A stretch of DNA of 40,689 nt. Origin: an uncultured Veillonella sp. GTDB taxonomy: Bacteria; Bacillota; Negativicutes; Veillonellales; Veillonellaceae. The position numbers and the translations under genes were made by a program. The stretch covers positions 1 through 40,689 of the forward strand of contig URSE01000003.1 of the NCBI GenBank assembly GCA_900550455.1, read 5' to 3'. This document shows positions 1 to 7,665 of this stretch, piece by piece. The notes under the pieces are model-generated. The model was not told the origin of the DNA. It worked only from the letters and a program-made list of their open reading frames with translations, and made no database searches. Numbering within the stretch: the stretch's first letter is position 1; each line of letters starts with the position of its first letter.

Positions 1-14
1 TAAGGAGAATGACT

Positions 15-836
15 ATGAAAAAAATCTGGGCTATTGCAGCAACCGCTGCTCTTTCTGCAGCCCTCCTCTTGACAGGCTGCGGCAGCGACAAAAACACCCC
101 AACCTCTTCTAATGGGAATGCTAAGATCATCGTAGGTGCTACACCAGTGCCACATGCTGAAATCTTAGAAGAGATTAAACCAATCCTTGCTAAAGAAGGT
201 GTTGACCTTGAAATCAAAGAATTCAACGACTACAATACACCAAACGCCGCGGTAAACGAAAAGGAAATCGATGCTAACTTCTTCCAACATCAACCATACC
301 TGGATGAATGGAATGCGTCCAATAATGCTCACCTCGTATCCGTTGGGGGCGTTCACATCGAACCTATGGGAATCTATTCCCACACAATCAAGGACATCAA
401 AAACGTCCCAGATGGAGCTAAGGTAGCTATTCCTAATGACCCATCCAACGGCGGCCGTGCCCTCCTTCTCCTACAAAAACAAGGTCTCATCACCTTGAAA
501 GACGGTGGCTCTGTTAAATCTACAGTAGCGGATATCACAACTAACCCTAAAAACCTTCAATTCGTAGAATTAGAAGCACCTCAATTGCCACGTTCTTTGG
601 ATGACGTAGCTATCGCTGTCATCAATACTAACTTTGCTATCAAAGCAGGTCTCAATCCTACTAAAGATGCCATCGCCATCGAAGGTAACGACTCTCCATA
701 CGTAAACATCTTGGTTGTACGCGACGGAGACCAAAATCGTCCGGAAATCCAAAAACTTATGAAAGCTTTACAATCCCCTGAAGTAAAGAAATTCATTCAA
801 GATAAGTACCAAGGCGCAATCTTGCCAGCCTTCTAA
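15..836 (+). CDS. metQ: Methionine ABC transporter substrate-binding lipoprotein (MetQ/NlpA family)
   Basis: Captures methionine outside the inner membrane and hands it to the MetNI importer, whose genes would lie upstream of the window edge. The protein has a lipoprotein signal with lipobox LLTGC, the acylated Cys being residue 22, followed by a mature NlpA-type domain. Family hallmarks include the VGATPVPHAEILE start and an FFQHQPYLDEWN segment. The length (273 aa) is normal. I start at the second ATG (15): AAGGAG at 2-7 lies 7 nt from it but only 1 nt from the ATG at 9. A strong hairpin follows. Family assignment is firm. The exact ligand (L- or D-methionine, or a related compound) is inferred. 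Confidence 0.93.
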   Translation: MKKIWAIAATAALSAALLLTGCGSDKNTPTSSNGNAKIIVGATPVPHAEILEEIKPILAKEGVDLEIKEFNDYNTPNAAVNEKEIDANFFQHQPYLDEWNASNNAHLVSVGGVHIEPMGIYSHTIKDIKNVPDGAKVAIPNDPSNGGRALLLLQKQGLITLKDGGSVKSTVADITTNPKNLQFVELEAPQLPRSLDDVAIAVINTNFAIKAGLNPTKDAIAIEGNDSPYVNILVVRDGDQNRPEIQKLMKALQSPEVKKFIQDKYQGAILPAF

Positions 837-876
837 TAGTTGGCAAAAAGCCCCTATCAAAAACAAGAAACAAAAT

Positions 877-925
877 AAAAGCCTGTAGGATATGTTCCAA
901 GAACATGCCCTACAGGCTTTTTCTT
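877..925. terminator. Bidirectional intrinsic terminator between metQ and the convergent secreted-protein gene
   Basis: Long inverted repeat: the outer arms AAAAGCCTGTAGG (877-889) and CCTACAGGCTTTT (909-921) are complementary, and inside them ATGTTC pairs with GAACAT around a short loop. T-rich tracts flank both sides, so it can end metQ on the plus strand and the convergent gene (964-1818) on the minus strand. Confidence 0.9.
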
Positions 926-963
926 ATCTTCTTTATAGTATGTGTGGTATTACTAGAGGTTGG

Positions 964-1818
964 CTAGCGATCAACGCCCATGGCAAAGCCAAAATCCTTA
1001 GCTTGACTAGTGCGAACACCATCTACATACAAGACTTTTTCCTTAGTCATAATAGAGGATTCTTCTTCTGTTAAAACTAAGTGGTAACGATGGACGGCCT
1101 CCCCATTAACTGTAATAATAGACATGGACAGTTTACCATCTTGATCGGACACATTATAGATTGCTTCTACAGGGTTACCATTAATTTTATAGTCCTTAAC
1201 TGTAAGAACGGTTTTATAAGTACTAGACCCCCAAGAACCTTGAATAGCTTCCATCATGTTCCAAGGGATACGGTCTTGGGTATAGTAAGTTTTACTAGGG
1301 TCAAAGGTATCCAAGCTAGCCGTAGCTGCGTCCATAACCAAGGGGAAATAATCCTTCTTGGTCTTAGGGTACTGGCTAGAGGAAGCCATGCGAACTAGGT
1401 AAGGATTCCCCCCTAGATCGACGGTCTTTTCCTCAAAAACCTTTTCCAAAGGGGCTGTCTTAGGATCTGGCGATACATAAGGAGCCTTTTGAACATCTAG
1501 GTACACTTGAGGACTTGTAGAGGAATCCTTTGGATAGTAGAGTTCTGGGTACTCATAGCGCACATAGCGACGGCCATTGGCAATGCTATCGTCAGACGCA
1601 GCCAAGGTACCAGGCAAAACAATGACTAGGTTCTTTTGGTTATCAAAGCGGACTTTCATAGTATCCCGAATGAAGGGCACATCCCGCAAGAGAGCCTTCT
1701 TATCATGGGTAAAGGTAGCCATCCCATCATCAGGTACATAATCGTATTGCTTAGCAGCCCAAACAGAACTGGCCATCATGAAAGCCATACCAGTCAGAAT
1801 TAATGATTTCAATTTCAT
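964..1818 (-). CDS. Secreted protein of unknown function, last gene of the pyrE operon
   Basis: I do not recognise this family. The 284-aa product begins with a signal peptide (basic MKLK, a hydrophobic stretch and a likely AxA-type cleavage after SVWA), so it is probably periplasmic. The mature part has no membrane segment and no Cys. It looks beta-rich, especially the last 110 residues (alternating stretches such as TYKTVLTVKDYKING and KLSMSIITVNGEAVHRYHLV). Start choice: AAGG at 1827-1830 is 8 nt from the ATG at 1818, but only 2 nt from an upstream in-frame TTG at 1824. The gene begins 17 nt after pyrE stops, so the two are probably cotranscribed, though no link to pyrimidine synthesis is visible. 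Confidence 0.8.
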   Translation of the reverse strand: MKLKSLILTGMAFMMASSVWAAKQYDYVPDDGMATFTHDKKALLRDVPFIRDTMKVRFDNQKNLVIVLPGTLAASDDSIANGRRYVRYEYPELYYPKDSSTSPQVYLDVQKAPYVSPDPKTAPLEKVFEEKTVDLGGNPYLVRMASSSQYPKTKKDYFPLVMDAATASLDTFDPSKTYYTQDRIPWNMMEAIQGSWGSSTYKTVLTVKDYKINGNPVEAIYNVSDQDGKLSMSIITVNGEAVHRYHLVLTEEESSIMTKEKVLYVDGVRTSQAKDFGFAMGVDR

Positions 1819-1835
1819 GAGCAAGACCTTCTCTC

Positions 1836-2477
1836 TTATACGCCGTATTGATTCCGATAGGCCCGCATATCATCTAAGTGTGGTGCGTACTCTGGGTTCT
1901 TTTCTATGAAGGCTAACAAATCATCCAAATCGATAATGGAGAAGACCTGGCAGCCGTAGTCCCGTTCTACCTCTTGGATCGCGGACAAGTTACCTTTGCC
2001 TTTTTCCTTGCGATTGAGAGCAATCAAAACGCCAGCCAATTGAGCCTTGTTTTCCTCGATAATAGTCATGGACTCACGGATAGCCGTACCCGCTGTGATA
2101 ACGTCATCTACGAGAAGAATTTTACCTTGTAAAGGAGACCCGATGAGGTTACCCCCTTCGCCATGGTCCTTCTTTTCCTTGCGGTTAAAGCAAACTGGTG
2201 TATCCACACCGTACTTGTTAAAGAGGGCTACGGATACAGTAGTCGCGATAGGAATCCCCTTGTAAGCTGGGCCAAAGAGGACATCGTAGGTCAAGCCGGA
2301 TGCTTGGATAGCTTGGGCGTAGAATTCGCCAAGCTTAGCCAGGTCCTTCCCAGTATTAAAAAGACCGGCATTAAAGAAATAAGGGGATTTGCGACCGGAT
2401 TTCAGTGTGAATTCACCGAACTTTAAAACCTTACGGGACAGGGCGAATTCGATAAAGTCGTGTTTGTATTGTTCCAT
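1836..2477 (-). CDS. pyrE: Orotate phosphoribosyltransferase
   Basis: Joins orotate to PRPP to give OMP, the fifth step of UMP synthesis, in the cytosol. The PRPP-binding signature ILLVDDVITAGTAIRES is at residues 120-136, with the two acidic residues D124-D125. The N-terminal FTLKSGRKSPYFFNAG segment is typical of the bacterial enzyme. Length of 213 aa is normal. A GGAGAAG site lies before the ATG. It sits 42 nt after the exonuclease gene and directly upstream of the secreted-protein gene. pyrF, the next enzyme of the pathway, is close by but divergent, so the two genes for the last steps of UMP synthesis do not share a transcript here. Confidence 0.97.
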   Translation of the reverse strand: MEQYKHDFIEFALSRKVLKFGEFTLKSGRKSPYFFNAGLFNTGKDLAKLGEFYAQAIQASGLTYDVLFGPAYKGIPIATTVSVALFNKYGVDTPVCFNRKEKKDHGEGGNLIGSPLQGKILLVDDVITAGTAIRESMTIIEENKAQLAGVLIALNRKEKGKGNLSAIQEVERDYGCQVFSIIDLDDLLAFIEKNPEYAPHLDDMRAYRNQYGV

Positions 2478-2519
2478 GATGACTTCTCCAATAACATTAG
2501 AAACTGTAATTATTATACC

Positions 2520-3152
2520 TTAAAAGAGGCTAGTTTGCTGACTAGCAGCTTCCTCTTCTTGCAGTTTTGCCTGACGAGTCCTATGCTTGTCTTCGATAAA
2601 GTCCTCTAGGGGAACCTTGATGACAGACAAGAGTTCTGGCAGGGAGTTTGTATGGGTCTCCTTAGCTGCTGCTGTAGCAATCTTTGCACAGGTTTCCGCA
2701 TCATCTAAGGCATAATGGTGCCTAAATTCCACGCCCAAGTAGGCCCCCACCGTATTGAGCTTATGGTTGACCAAGGTTGGCCATACCTTACGGGCGATCT
2801 TTACAGTATCAGCAAATTGGTTGTCCGGCCAAGCTAGTTTGTAGTGGTCCAAGGTGGCCCGGAGGACACCCACATCAAAGCGAGCATTATGGGCTAGTAT
2901 GATGCGGTCTTTCAAACAGGTTTCATAAATATCAGGCCAAAGCTGATCAAAGGTAGGCGCATTAGCAACCTCCTTGGGTTGAATACCATGTACTGCTGTG
3001 CAGTCTGGATCAAAAGTTTGGAAGGGGGGCTTAATCAAGGAATACCAAGTATCCTTAATGGCCCCATTCTCCACCACTGTACAAGCCAGTGACAAGGCAG
3101 AGTTAGGAAATTTATTGGCCGTTTCAAAGTCTATGGCCACAAAGTTTAACAT
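2520..3152 (-). CDS. DnaQ-like DEDDh 3'-5' exonuclease
   Basis: A 210-aa exonuclease of the DNA polymerase III epsilon type, which removes nucleotides from DNA 3' ends using two metal ions. All active-site positions are visible: D8 and E10 in AIDFET, D93 in HNARFDVG, and H146/D151 in HHYALDDAET, giving the DEDDh pattern. After about residue 185 there is a charged tail (HRTRQAKLQEEEAASQQ) and nothing resembling a helicase or BRCT domain. It may be a stand-alone repair or processing exonuclease rather than the replicative proofreader, which cannot be decided here. It heads the minus-strand transcript containing pyrE and is divergent from pyrF. Confidence 0.88.
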   Translation of the reverse strand: MLNFVAIDFETANKFPNSALSLACTVVENGAIKDTWYSLIKPPFQTFDPDCTAVHGIQPKEVANAPTFDQLWPDIYETCLKDRIILAHNARFDVGVLRATLDHYKLAWPDNQFADTVKIARKVWPTLVNHKLNTVGAYLGVEFRHHYALDDAETCAKIATAAAKETHTNSLPELLSVIKVPLEDFIEDKHRTRQAKLQEEEAASQQTSLF

Positions 3153-3203
3153 ATAAACCTCTTTCTATTGGAATTCTCGGTTTCATAGAGACCTGAGAGA
3201 ATC

Positions 3204-3231
3204 ATAATATATATCTATACTGATAGACCAA
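3204..3231 (-). promoter_or_regulatory. Putative sigma-70 promoter for the exonuclease-pyrE operon
   Basis: Read on the minus strand, TTGGTC (3226-3231) and TATTAT (3204-3209) are separated by 16 nt, about 50 nt upstream of the exonuclease ATG. The -10 matches well and the -35 moderately. Confidence 0.5.
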
Positions 3232-3258
3232 CTATCCTAATTATTATAGCATTTTCCT

Positions 3259-3288
3259 TGAAAGTAAGCCTGTAAATTCGCTACAATA
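3259..3288 (+). promoter_or_regulatory. Putative sigma-70 promoter of pyrF
   Basis: TTGAAA (3259-3264), an 18-nt spacer and TACAAT (3283-3288) lie 36 nt before the pyrF ATG. AAGGAG of the ribosome-binding site follows near 3312. Back-to-back with the exonuclease promoter. No attenuator or PyrR-type structure is evident in the short leader. Confidence 0.6.
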
Positions 3289-3324
3289 GACAGAGATTTA
3301 TAGGCATATATAAGGAGCATTTTA

Positions 3325-4041
3325 ATGGCAGATGAAAGATTAATCGTCGCACTCGACGTTTCCACAATGGATCAAATGAAGGATATCGTATCTTCCTTAG
3401 GCGATTCCGTATCTTTTTACAAGGTAGGGATGGAACTCTTCTATGCAGAGGGGGAACAAACCGTCCGCTACCTACAAGAAGAGGGAAAACAAGTCTTCTT
3501 AGACCTCAAGTTGCACGACATTCCCAACACCGTGGCCCATGGGGTAGCTAGCCTCACCCGCTTGGGTGCCAACCTGCTCACCATCCATGGCCAAGGGGGC
3601 GCCATCATGATGGAGCAAGCTGTAAAAGCAGCCAAGGAAACGGCTGCTCAATTAGGTGTGGAGCAGCCTAAACTCCTAGCTATTACTGCCCTTACCTCCT
3701 TCGACGATGAAAACTGGGTTAAAATTGGTGGCCAACTTCCCATTGCTGACCAAGTTATCAAGTTGGCAAAATTAGCTAGGGATTCTGGCATGGACGGGGT
3801 TGTTTGCTCCCCTTTGGAAGCAAAGATGATCCGTCAGGCCTGTGGTCCTGATTTCCTCATCGTAACGCCAGGCGTTCGACCTTCCTTCGCCACTAGTGAC
3901 GACCAAAAACGGATTGCCACACCAGCTAAGGCTCTCCAAGATGGGGCTTCCCGCCTGGTAGTAGGCCGGCCTATTACCACCGCTAAGGACCGCAGAGAGG
4001 CAGCCCGCCTCATCAACGAGGAAATCGCCACTGTTAAATAA
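3325..4041 (+). CDS. pyrF: Orotidine-5'-phosphate decarboxylase
   Basis: Decarboxylates OMP to UMP, the last step of de novo pyrimidine synthesis. The catalytic D-x-K-x-x-D array is intact (D60, K62 and D65 in FLDLKLHDIPNT). The substrate-binding D11 (VALDVS) and K33 (FYKVG) are present, as is the phosphate-binding loop TPGVRP near residue 185. The 238-aa length fits group I bacterial enzymes. It is a single-gene transcript with its own promoter and a strong terminator, divergent from the pyrE operon. Confidence 0.97.
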   Translation: MADERLIVALDVSTMDQMKDIVSSLGDSVSFYKVGMELFYAEGEQTVRYLQEEGKQVFLDLKLHDIPNTVAHGVASLTRLGANLLTIHGQGGAIMMEQAVKAAKETAAQLGVEQPKLLAITALTSFDDENWVKIGGQLPIADQVIKLAKLARDSGMDGVVCSPLEAKMIRQACGPDFLIVTPGVRPSFATSDDQKRIATPAKALQDGASRLVVGRPITTAKDRREAARLINEEIATVK

Positions 4042-4054
4042 CATTAAGAACCAC

Positions 4055-4092
4055 AAAAAAGCCAGGAAACGGACCTGTTTCCTGGCTTTTTT
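4055..4092. terminator. Bidirectional intrinsic terminator after pyrF
   Basis: A 16-bp perfect stem (AAAAAAGCCAGGAAAC at 4055-4070, complement at 4077-4092) around a 6-nt loop, with A- and T-tracts on both ends. It serves pyrF on the plus strand and the convergent small gene 4123-4440 on the minus strand. Confidence 0.95.
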
Positions 4093-4122
4093 ATTACCCA
4101 TTAGAGAGCTTATTATCGGTTC

Positions 4123-4440
4123 CTACTTTACTTTTTTAGGAGCTGTTTGCAAGATGATATTCATTCCATCCCGTTTAACTTGTACAGAAAAGTCTCCTTC
4201 TCCTTGTTTGAAGTAATCCATTTTCACATCCAAGAGGAGTTTTCCGATTTGGGTTTCCAAGCTTTCGGTTAAATATTCCCGATAAAGTTCTTCCTTAGCC
4301 GAGCGAGGGGCCGGTTTTTTAACAGCTTCTGCCTTCTTTTGCTCCTCCATCATTTGCTCTTCTGCTGGTGCTGTTTCTACCCAGCCCTTAAACATATCTT
4401 TATCAGATAAGCCCTTTTGGATTTTTGTATGCTTTGCCAT
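4123..4440 (-). CDS. Small charged cytosolic protein of unknown function (105 aa)
   Basis: Not recognised. The product has no signal peptide, membrane segment or Cys. It is rich in Lys and Glu: residues 24-50 form a likely helix or coiled region (EEQMMEEQKKAEAVKKPAPR), followed by a more ordered C-terminal half (KEELYREYLTESLETQIGKLL and the beta-like DFSVQVKRDGMNIILQ). An AAAAGGAGAT ribosome-binding site precedes the ATG, a plausible promoter lies upstream, and a terminator follows, so it appears to be a real monocistronic gene. Confidence 0.75.
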   Translation of the reverse strand: MAKHTKIQKGLSDKDMFKGWVETAPAEEQMMEEQKKAEAVKKPAPRSAKEELYREYLTESLETQIGKLLLDVKMDYFKQGEGDFSVQVKRDGMNIILQTAPKKVK

Positions 4441-4504
4441 ATATATCTCCTTTTTATCATCTACTATCTTCTCGTGACAGGCTAATGGTAAGCCTTATAG
4501 GACC

Positions 4505-4533
4505 ATAGTACTCTAACTGGTAGACACAGACAA
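4505..4533 (-). promoter_or_regulatory. Putative promoter of the 105-aa protein gene
   Basis: On the minus strand TTGTCT (4528-4533), a 17-nt spacer and TACTAT (4505-4510) stand about 65 nt upstream of the ATG at 4440. Confidence 0.5.
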
Positions 4534-4568
4534 GTCACTAAAGGCCCTCTCAAGCTAAGGTGGAGAAG

Positions 4569-5633
4569 TTATTCAGAAACTAGGGCTTCCATGGTCTCCA
4601 TCTTTAGAAGCCTACGTATAGCCCTTTCCACCCTTTCTGGTGCAAGAGCCTCCATGCAAAGGTGGTCACCTCGAGGGCAGGTTCTTTTGCGACAGCCCAA
4701 GCAATCCACCCCAGAGGCAACAAGACTCAGTGATTTGTCAGATAAAGTTCCCCAGATAGCTGGATCCGTAGGACCGAAGATACCTATAGAAGGCACATCT
4801 AAAGCCTCCGCTATATGGAGAGCCCCCGTATCCCCTGTGATAAGGAGTTGGCATTCATTGATGAGGGCTGCGGTCTCCCTGAGATTGGTCTGTCCTACTG
4901 CATCATAGGTATTAATTGCCTCCAGAGGTACATCATAAATAATTCGGTCTGTCAGTTTCCTCTCCCGGTCACCACCTAAGAGGAGGATATTGGCCCAAGG
5001 ATAGATAGAGTTAAGCAGGCTATGCCAATGGTCCTCAGTCCATTCCTTGCTTGCCCAGGAAGTCCCAAATACGAGGCCTATAGTCGGTTTAGCAGCCTCT
5101 AGGACGGCAAGCTCATTCCTAGCCCATTCTATCTCTTGTGGAAAGAGATTCAGGACCATATGGGTATCTGATACATCCGCCCCCGTTAGGGCTACTACAT
5201 CATTGTAACGCTTGATAACATGGTCGTAATGCCCCTTAGCCTTTTCATTGGTAAAGAGCCAGTTGAGCTCCTTAGTTCCACAGAGTCCTAGCCGGCGTGG
5301 TGCACCAGACGCCATAAGAACTAGGCCTGATATGAGGCGCCCTTGAACATCTACAGCCATATCAAAATGATACGACTTGAGCTTTTGACGGAGTTCCTTA
5401 TACATCCTATACATAATAGGTAAGTGAAGTTTCTTAGAATGCGCCTCATAAAGATCACGCTCCCAAGGGATAACCTCATCTACATAGGGATTTCCCTCTA
5501 GCAGTGGACTCAAAGAAGGGGTGCAAATCCAATGAAGCTTAGCTTCTGGGTACCGTTCTTTTAAAGCCTTAGCGGCTGGCGTCGCATGAAGGATATCTCC
5601 AATATAGGACAACCTGACAAAGAGAATATTCAT
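4569..5633 (-). CDS. Glycosyltransferase family 9, ADP-heptose:LPS heptosyltransferase-like
   Basis: Likely adds a heptose to the inner core of lipopolysaccharide on the cytoplasmic face of the inner membrane. The N-terminus MNILFVRLSYIGDILHATPA and the C-terminal donor-site stretch FGTSWASKEWT...GDTGALHIAEALDVPSIGIFGPTDP are hallmarks of family 9 (WaaC/WaaF/WaaQ). A Cys cluster near the end (DCLGCRKRTCP...C) is also common in this family. I start at the ATG at 5633, preceded by GGGAGG about 5 nt upstream, giving 354 aa rather than the 8-residue longer frame. It appears to be a lone gene. Which heptose it adds cannot be told. Its presence supports a diderm envelope. Confidence 0.87.
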   Translation of the reverse strand: MNILFVRLSYIGDILHATPAAKALKERYPEAKLHWICTPSLSPLLEGNPYVDEVIPWERDLYEAHSKKLHLPIMYRMYKELRQKLKSYHFDMAVDVQGRLISGLVLMASGAPRRLGLCGTKELNWLFTNEKAKGHYDHVIKRYNDVVALTGADVSDTHMVLNLFPQEIEWARNELAVLEAAKPTIGLVFGTSWASKEWTEDHWHSLLNSIYPWANILLLGGDRERKLTDRIIYDVPLEAINTYDAVGQTNLRETAALINECQLLITGDTGALHIAEALDVPSIGIFGPTDPAIWGTLSDKSLSLVASGVDCLGCRKRTCPRGDHLCMEALAPERVERAIRRLLKMETMEALVSE

Positions 5634-5701
5634 CGTCCCCTCCCTTCCTATATACAATGGGCCAAACTCTAGTTATTGACACTATAGCATACATTCATAA
5701 A

Positions 5702-5754
5702 CAAAAATTAAACCAGGCAAAGCCGGCCCCTATCAGGGCCAGATTAACCTGGTT
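5702..5754 (-). terminator. Intrinsic terminator of the envelope operon
   Basis: AACCAGG (5711-5717) pairs with CCTGGTT (5748-5754), and GGCCC pairs with GGGCC inside. On the minus strand the structure is followed by AATTTTTGT. It lies about 15 nt after the stop of the 308-aa gene at 5770. Confidence 0.75.
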
Positions 5755-5769
5755 AACCAGAGACTTTCA

Positions 5770-6696
5770 CTATTCAGATTTTTTAGAGGATGAGTCCTTA
5801 TCGTCATCAGTTGTTACCTGATCGGACCCATTTTCTTCAATCTCCTTAACCGCTTCCATCGTCACATCATCTAGGACAGTAGGTGTCTTGTAGGTAAACA
5901 CCTTATCAAAACCCTTGCCTAGCTTGCCCTTAGAAACAGATAGGACTTGGTCATCGCTATTAACATGGGCAATGTAAATATTATCATGCATATCAACACC
6001 AACTAGACGCCATCGACCAGAAGGATTGATAGCCCGCCAGGATGATTCAATGCCATCAAAGGCGTAAATATCACCCTTAGAAGCATTATCATAGAAGAAT
6101 TCATCCTTGTCATAGAAGACTGCGATGCGACCAATGTTATCAGCCTGCATATAAACACGACGGGTATCATAGTTAGCATCCGTCCGGTAGACCCGATACT
6201 TATCCTTGCCGACTTCTAACTTCATGTAAACGACGTTAGTTGCTGTAGAGTATGCGGCATCCACAATCTTAGAGCCCCGTGGCGCATCTTCTAATTCCGT
6301 ATCCACTTCATGATCGGGATTAGCTGGATCTAACCGAGCCATGGTAACGTGACGATCATTGTAGAGACCCATAATGGCCAAGTTCCGATCTTCCATCCAT
6401 TCGAAGTAGGACACTTCCTTATTTTTCAGGTTAATCTTGGTCGGTTTAGACTCATTAGCCTTATAGATTTCTACGGAGTCAGTAGTTACGACTGCCATGT
6501 ATTGGTGGTCGTAGGAGTAATATTTTTTGCCAGAGGTCTTCACATCTGGAAAATTCTTGTCATTAACATTCTTATCTTTAGCCAAGCTAAAGGATGCTGT
6601 CGGTGCAAATAGCACTTGATCAAGGTAGTAATACACGCCACCTTGTAGGGTCAAGCCTAGAACAAAGGCTGCTAGAACTTTGGTAAACGGCTTCAT
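5770..6696 (-). CDS. Exported or membrane-anchored protein of unknown function, possibly beta-propeller-like
   Basis: 308 aa with one N-terminal hydrophobic segment (residues 7-25, signal anchor or uncleaved signal) and a soluble extracytoplasmic part. The body repeats short beta-strand motifs in the style of propeller repeats (YMAVVTTDSVEIYKAN, NLAIMGLYNDRHVTMARLD, NIYIAHVNSDDQVLSVSKG), ending in an acidic, serine-rich disordered tail (DQVTTDDDKDSSSKKSE). I recognise no named family, and the propeller idea is an inference from strand periodicity. It is the third gene of an operon, 8 nt after the NAGPA-domain gene, with AGGAGG just before its ATG, so it probably works with that enzyme on an envelope polymer. 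Confidence 0.78.
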   Translation of the reverse strand: MKPFTKVLAAFVLGLTLQGGVYYYLDQVLFAPTASFSLAKDKNVNDKNFPDVKTSGKKYYSYDHQYMAVVTTDSVEIYKANESKPTKINLKNKEVSYFEWMEDRNLAIMGLYNDRHVTMARLDPANPDHEVDTELEDAPRGSKIVDAAYSTATNVVYMKLEVGKDKYRVYRTDANYDTRRVYMQADNIGRIAVFYDKDEFFYDNASKGDIYAFDGIESSWRAINPSGRWRLVGVDMHDNIYIAHVNSDDQVLSVSKGKLGKGFDKVFTYKTPTVLDDVTMEAVKEIEENGSDQVTTDDDKDSSSKKSE

Positions 6697-6704
6697 GGCC
6701 CCTC

Positions 6705-7652
6705 CTATTTAACGATAAAGGTTGTTGGAATCATGCGTTCACCCAACAAATCGGCTGGTTTATTAACGACAGATCCATTATAGAACAAGGTGGACGACGA
6801 TCCCCCATCCAGGTTGGCTGCAATATAGCATCCTTGTTCATAGAGGATATCCTGTACATCACGCAGGGTAGCCCCTAACGAATAACCTGGTTGGCGGCCA
6901 TCAACAACCAAGAAGAGAACCGTACCATCCTTCTTTTGACCAATAGCAGTTCGTGGGCCTACGCCCCAACCGCCATCACCTTCGGTAATCATCTTCTTAC
7001 CATCTACGATGAGTGGTGGCCCAAAGGTAATCCCTTCTACAGCACCCATTTCCTTAAGTTGGGTTTTATTATAGTTACCCGCAATGAGGTTGCCAGACTT
7101 GGAGAAGCCTACGAAGTCTACGTCTTCATCAGGCCCTACATCCTTACCAAGAATGTAGTCTCCATCGCGTAGGATAAAGCCATAAGGGAGGCGCCCTGTA
7201 CCCGTCCCATTAGGGTCATAGAAGCCCCCTGCATTGATGGCCGCTACAGCACCATTCGCTTTGGCAATATTAGAGGTGGTATCTCCCTTTTCCTCAATAT
7301 TCTGAGCCGTAGCCACTTGGATGCGACGAGGATCTGGAATTTCCAGGATAAAACCTACATACCGGCTAGATTCAATTTTATGAAGGGTTAAGCTATCGTC
7401 TTCCTTGGCCTTAAATTTAAAAAGGTCTTGGCTTTTAACAGTCCCTACGGAACCTAAGATATGCTTTAACTCATCAGGGCTAAAGAGCCAGGTCACATAT
7501 TGTGGATGGCGGGATTGTAAAATAGCCCCTACCACGGTCCGCTTCAAATTGGAGAAGGGGCCAAACAAGACCACAAAAGGGCTTGTGACTGCTGTAAAGA
7601 TAAATACTAGGAGTATAAACTTTACCCAAGTCTTGGAAAAGAAGGATTTCAT
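6705..7652 (-). CDS. Phosphodiester glycosidase (NAGPA domain) family protein, exported
   Basis: Belongs to the family of mammalian 'uncovering enzyme' and bacterial exopolysaccharide proteins (NAGPA/DUF2233), which cleave sugar-phosphodiester links. Diagnostic segments: AINAGGFYDPNG (about residues 139-150), GPPLIVDGKK, the GPRTAIGQ motif, FLVVDGRQPGYSLGATL and the glycine/serine-rich AANLDGGSSSTLFYNG. An N-terminal hydrophobic helix (residues 9-31) anchors or exports it. Length of 315 aa is normal. It lies 13 nt after the deacetylase gene and 8 nt before the unknown exported protein. The likely target is a cell-surface polysaccharide or teichoic-acid-like polymer; the substrate is not visible. 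Confidence 0.87.
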   Translation of the reverse strand: MKSFFSKTWVKFILLVFIFTAVTSPFVVLFGPFSNLKRTVVGAILQSRHPQYVTWLFSPDELKHILGSVGTVKSQDLFKFKAKEDDSLTLHKIESSRYVGFILEIPDPRRIQVATAQNIEEKGDTTSNIAKANGAVAAINAGGFYDPNGTGTGRLPYGFILRDGDYILGKDVGPDEDVDFVGFSKSGNLIAGNYNKTQLKEMGAVEGITFGPPLIVDGKKMITEGDGGWGVGPRTAIGQKKDGTVLFLVVDGRQPGYSLGATLRDVQDILYEQGCYIAANLDGGSSSTLFYNGSVVNKPADLLGERMIPTTFIVK

Positions 7653-7665
7653 AAGTACCTCGAAT

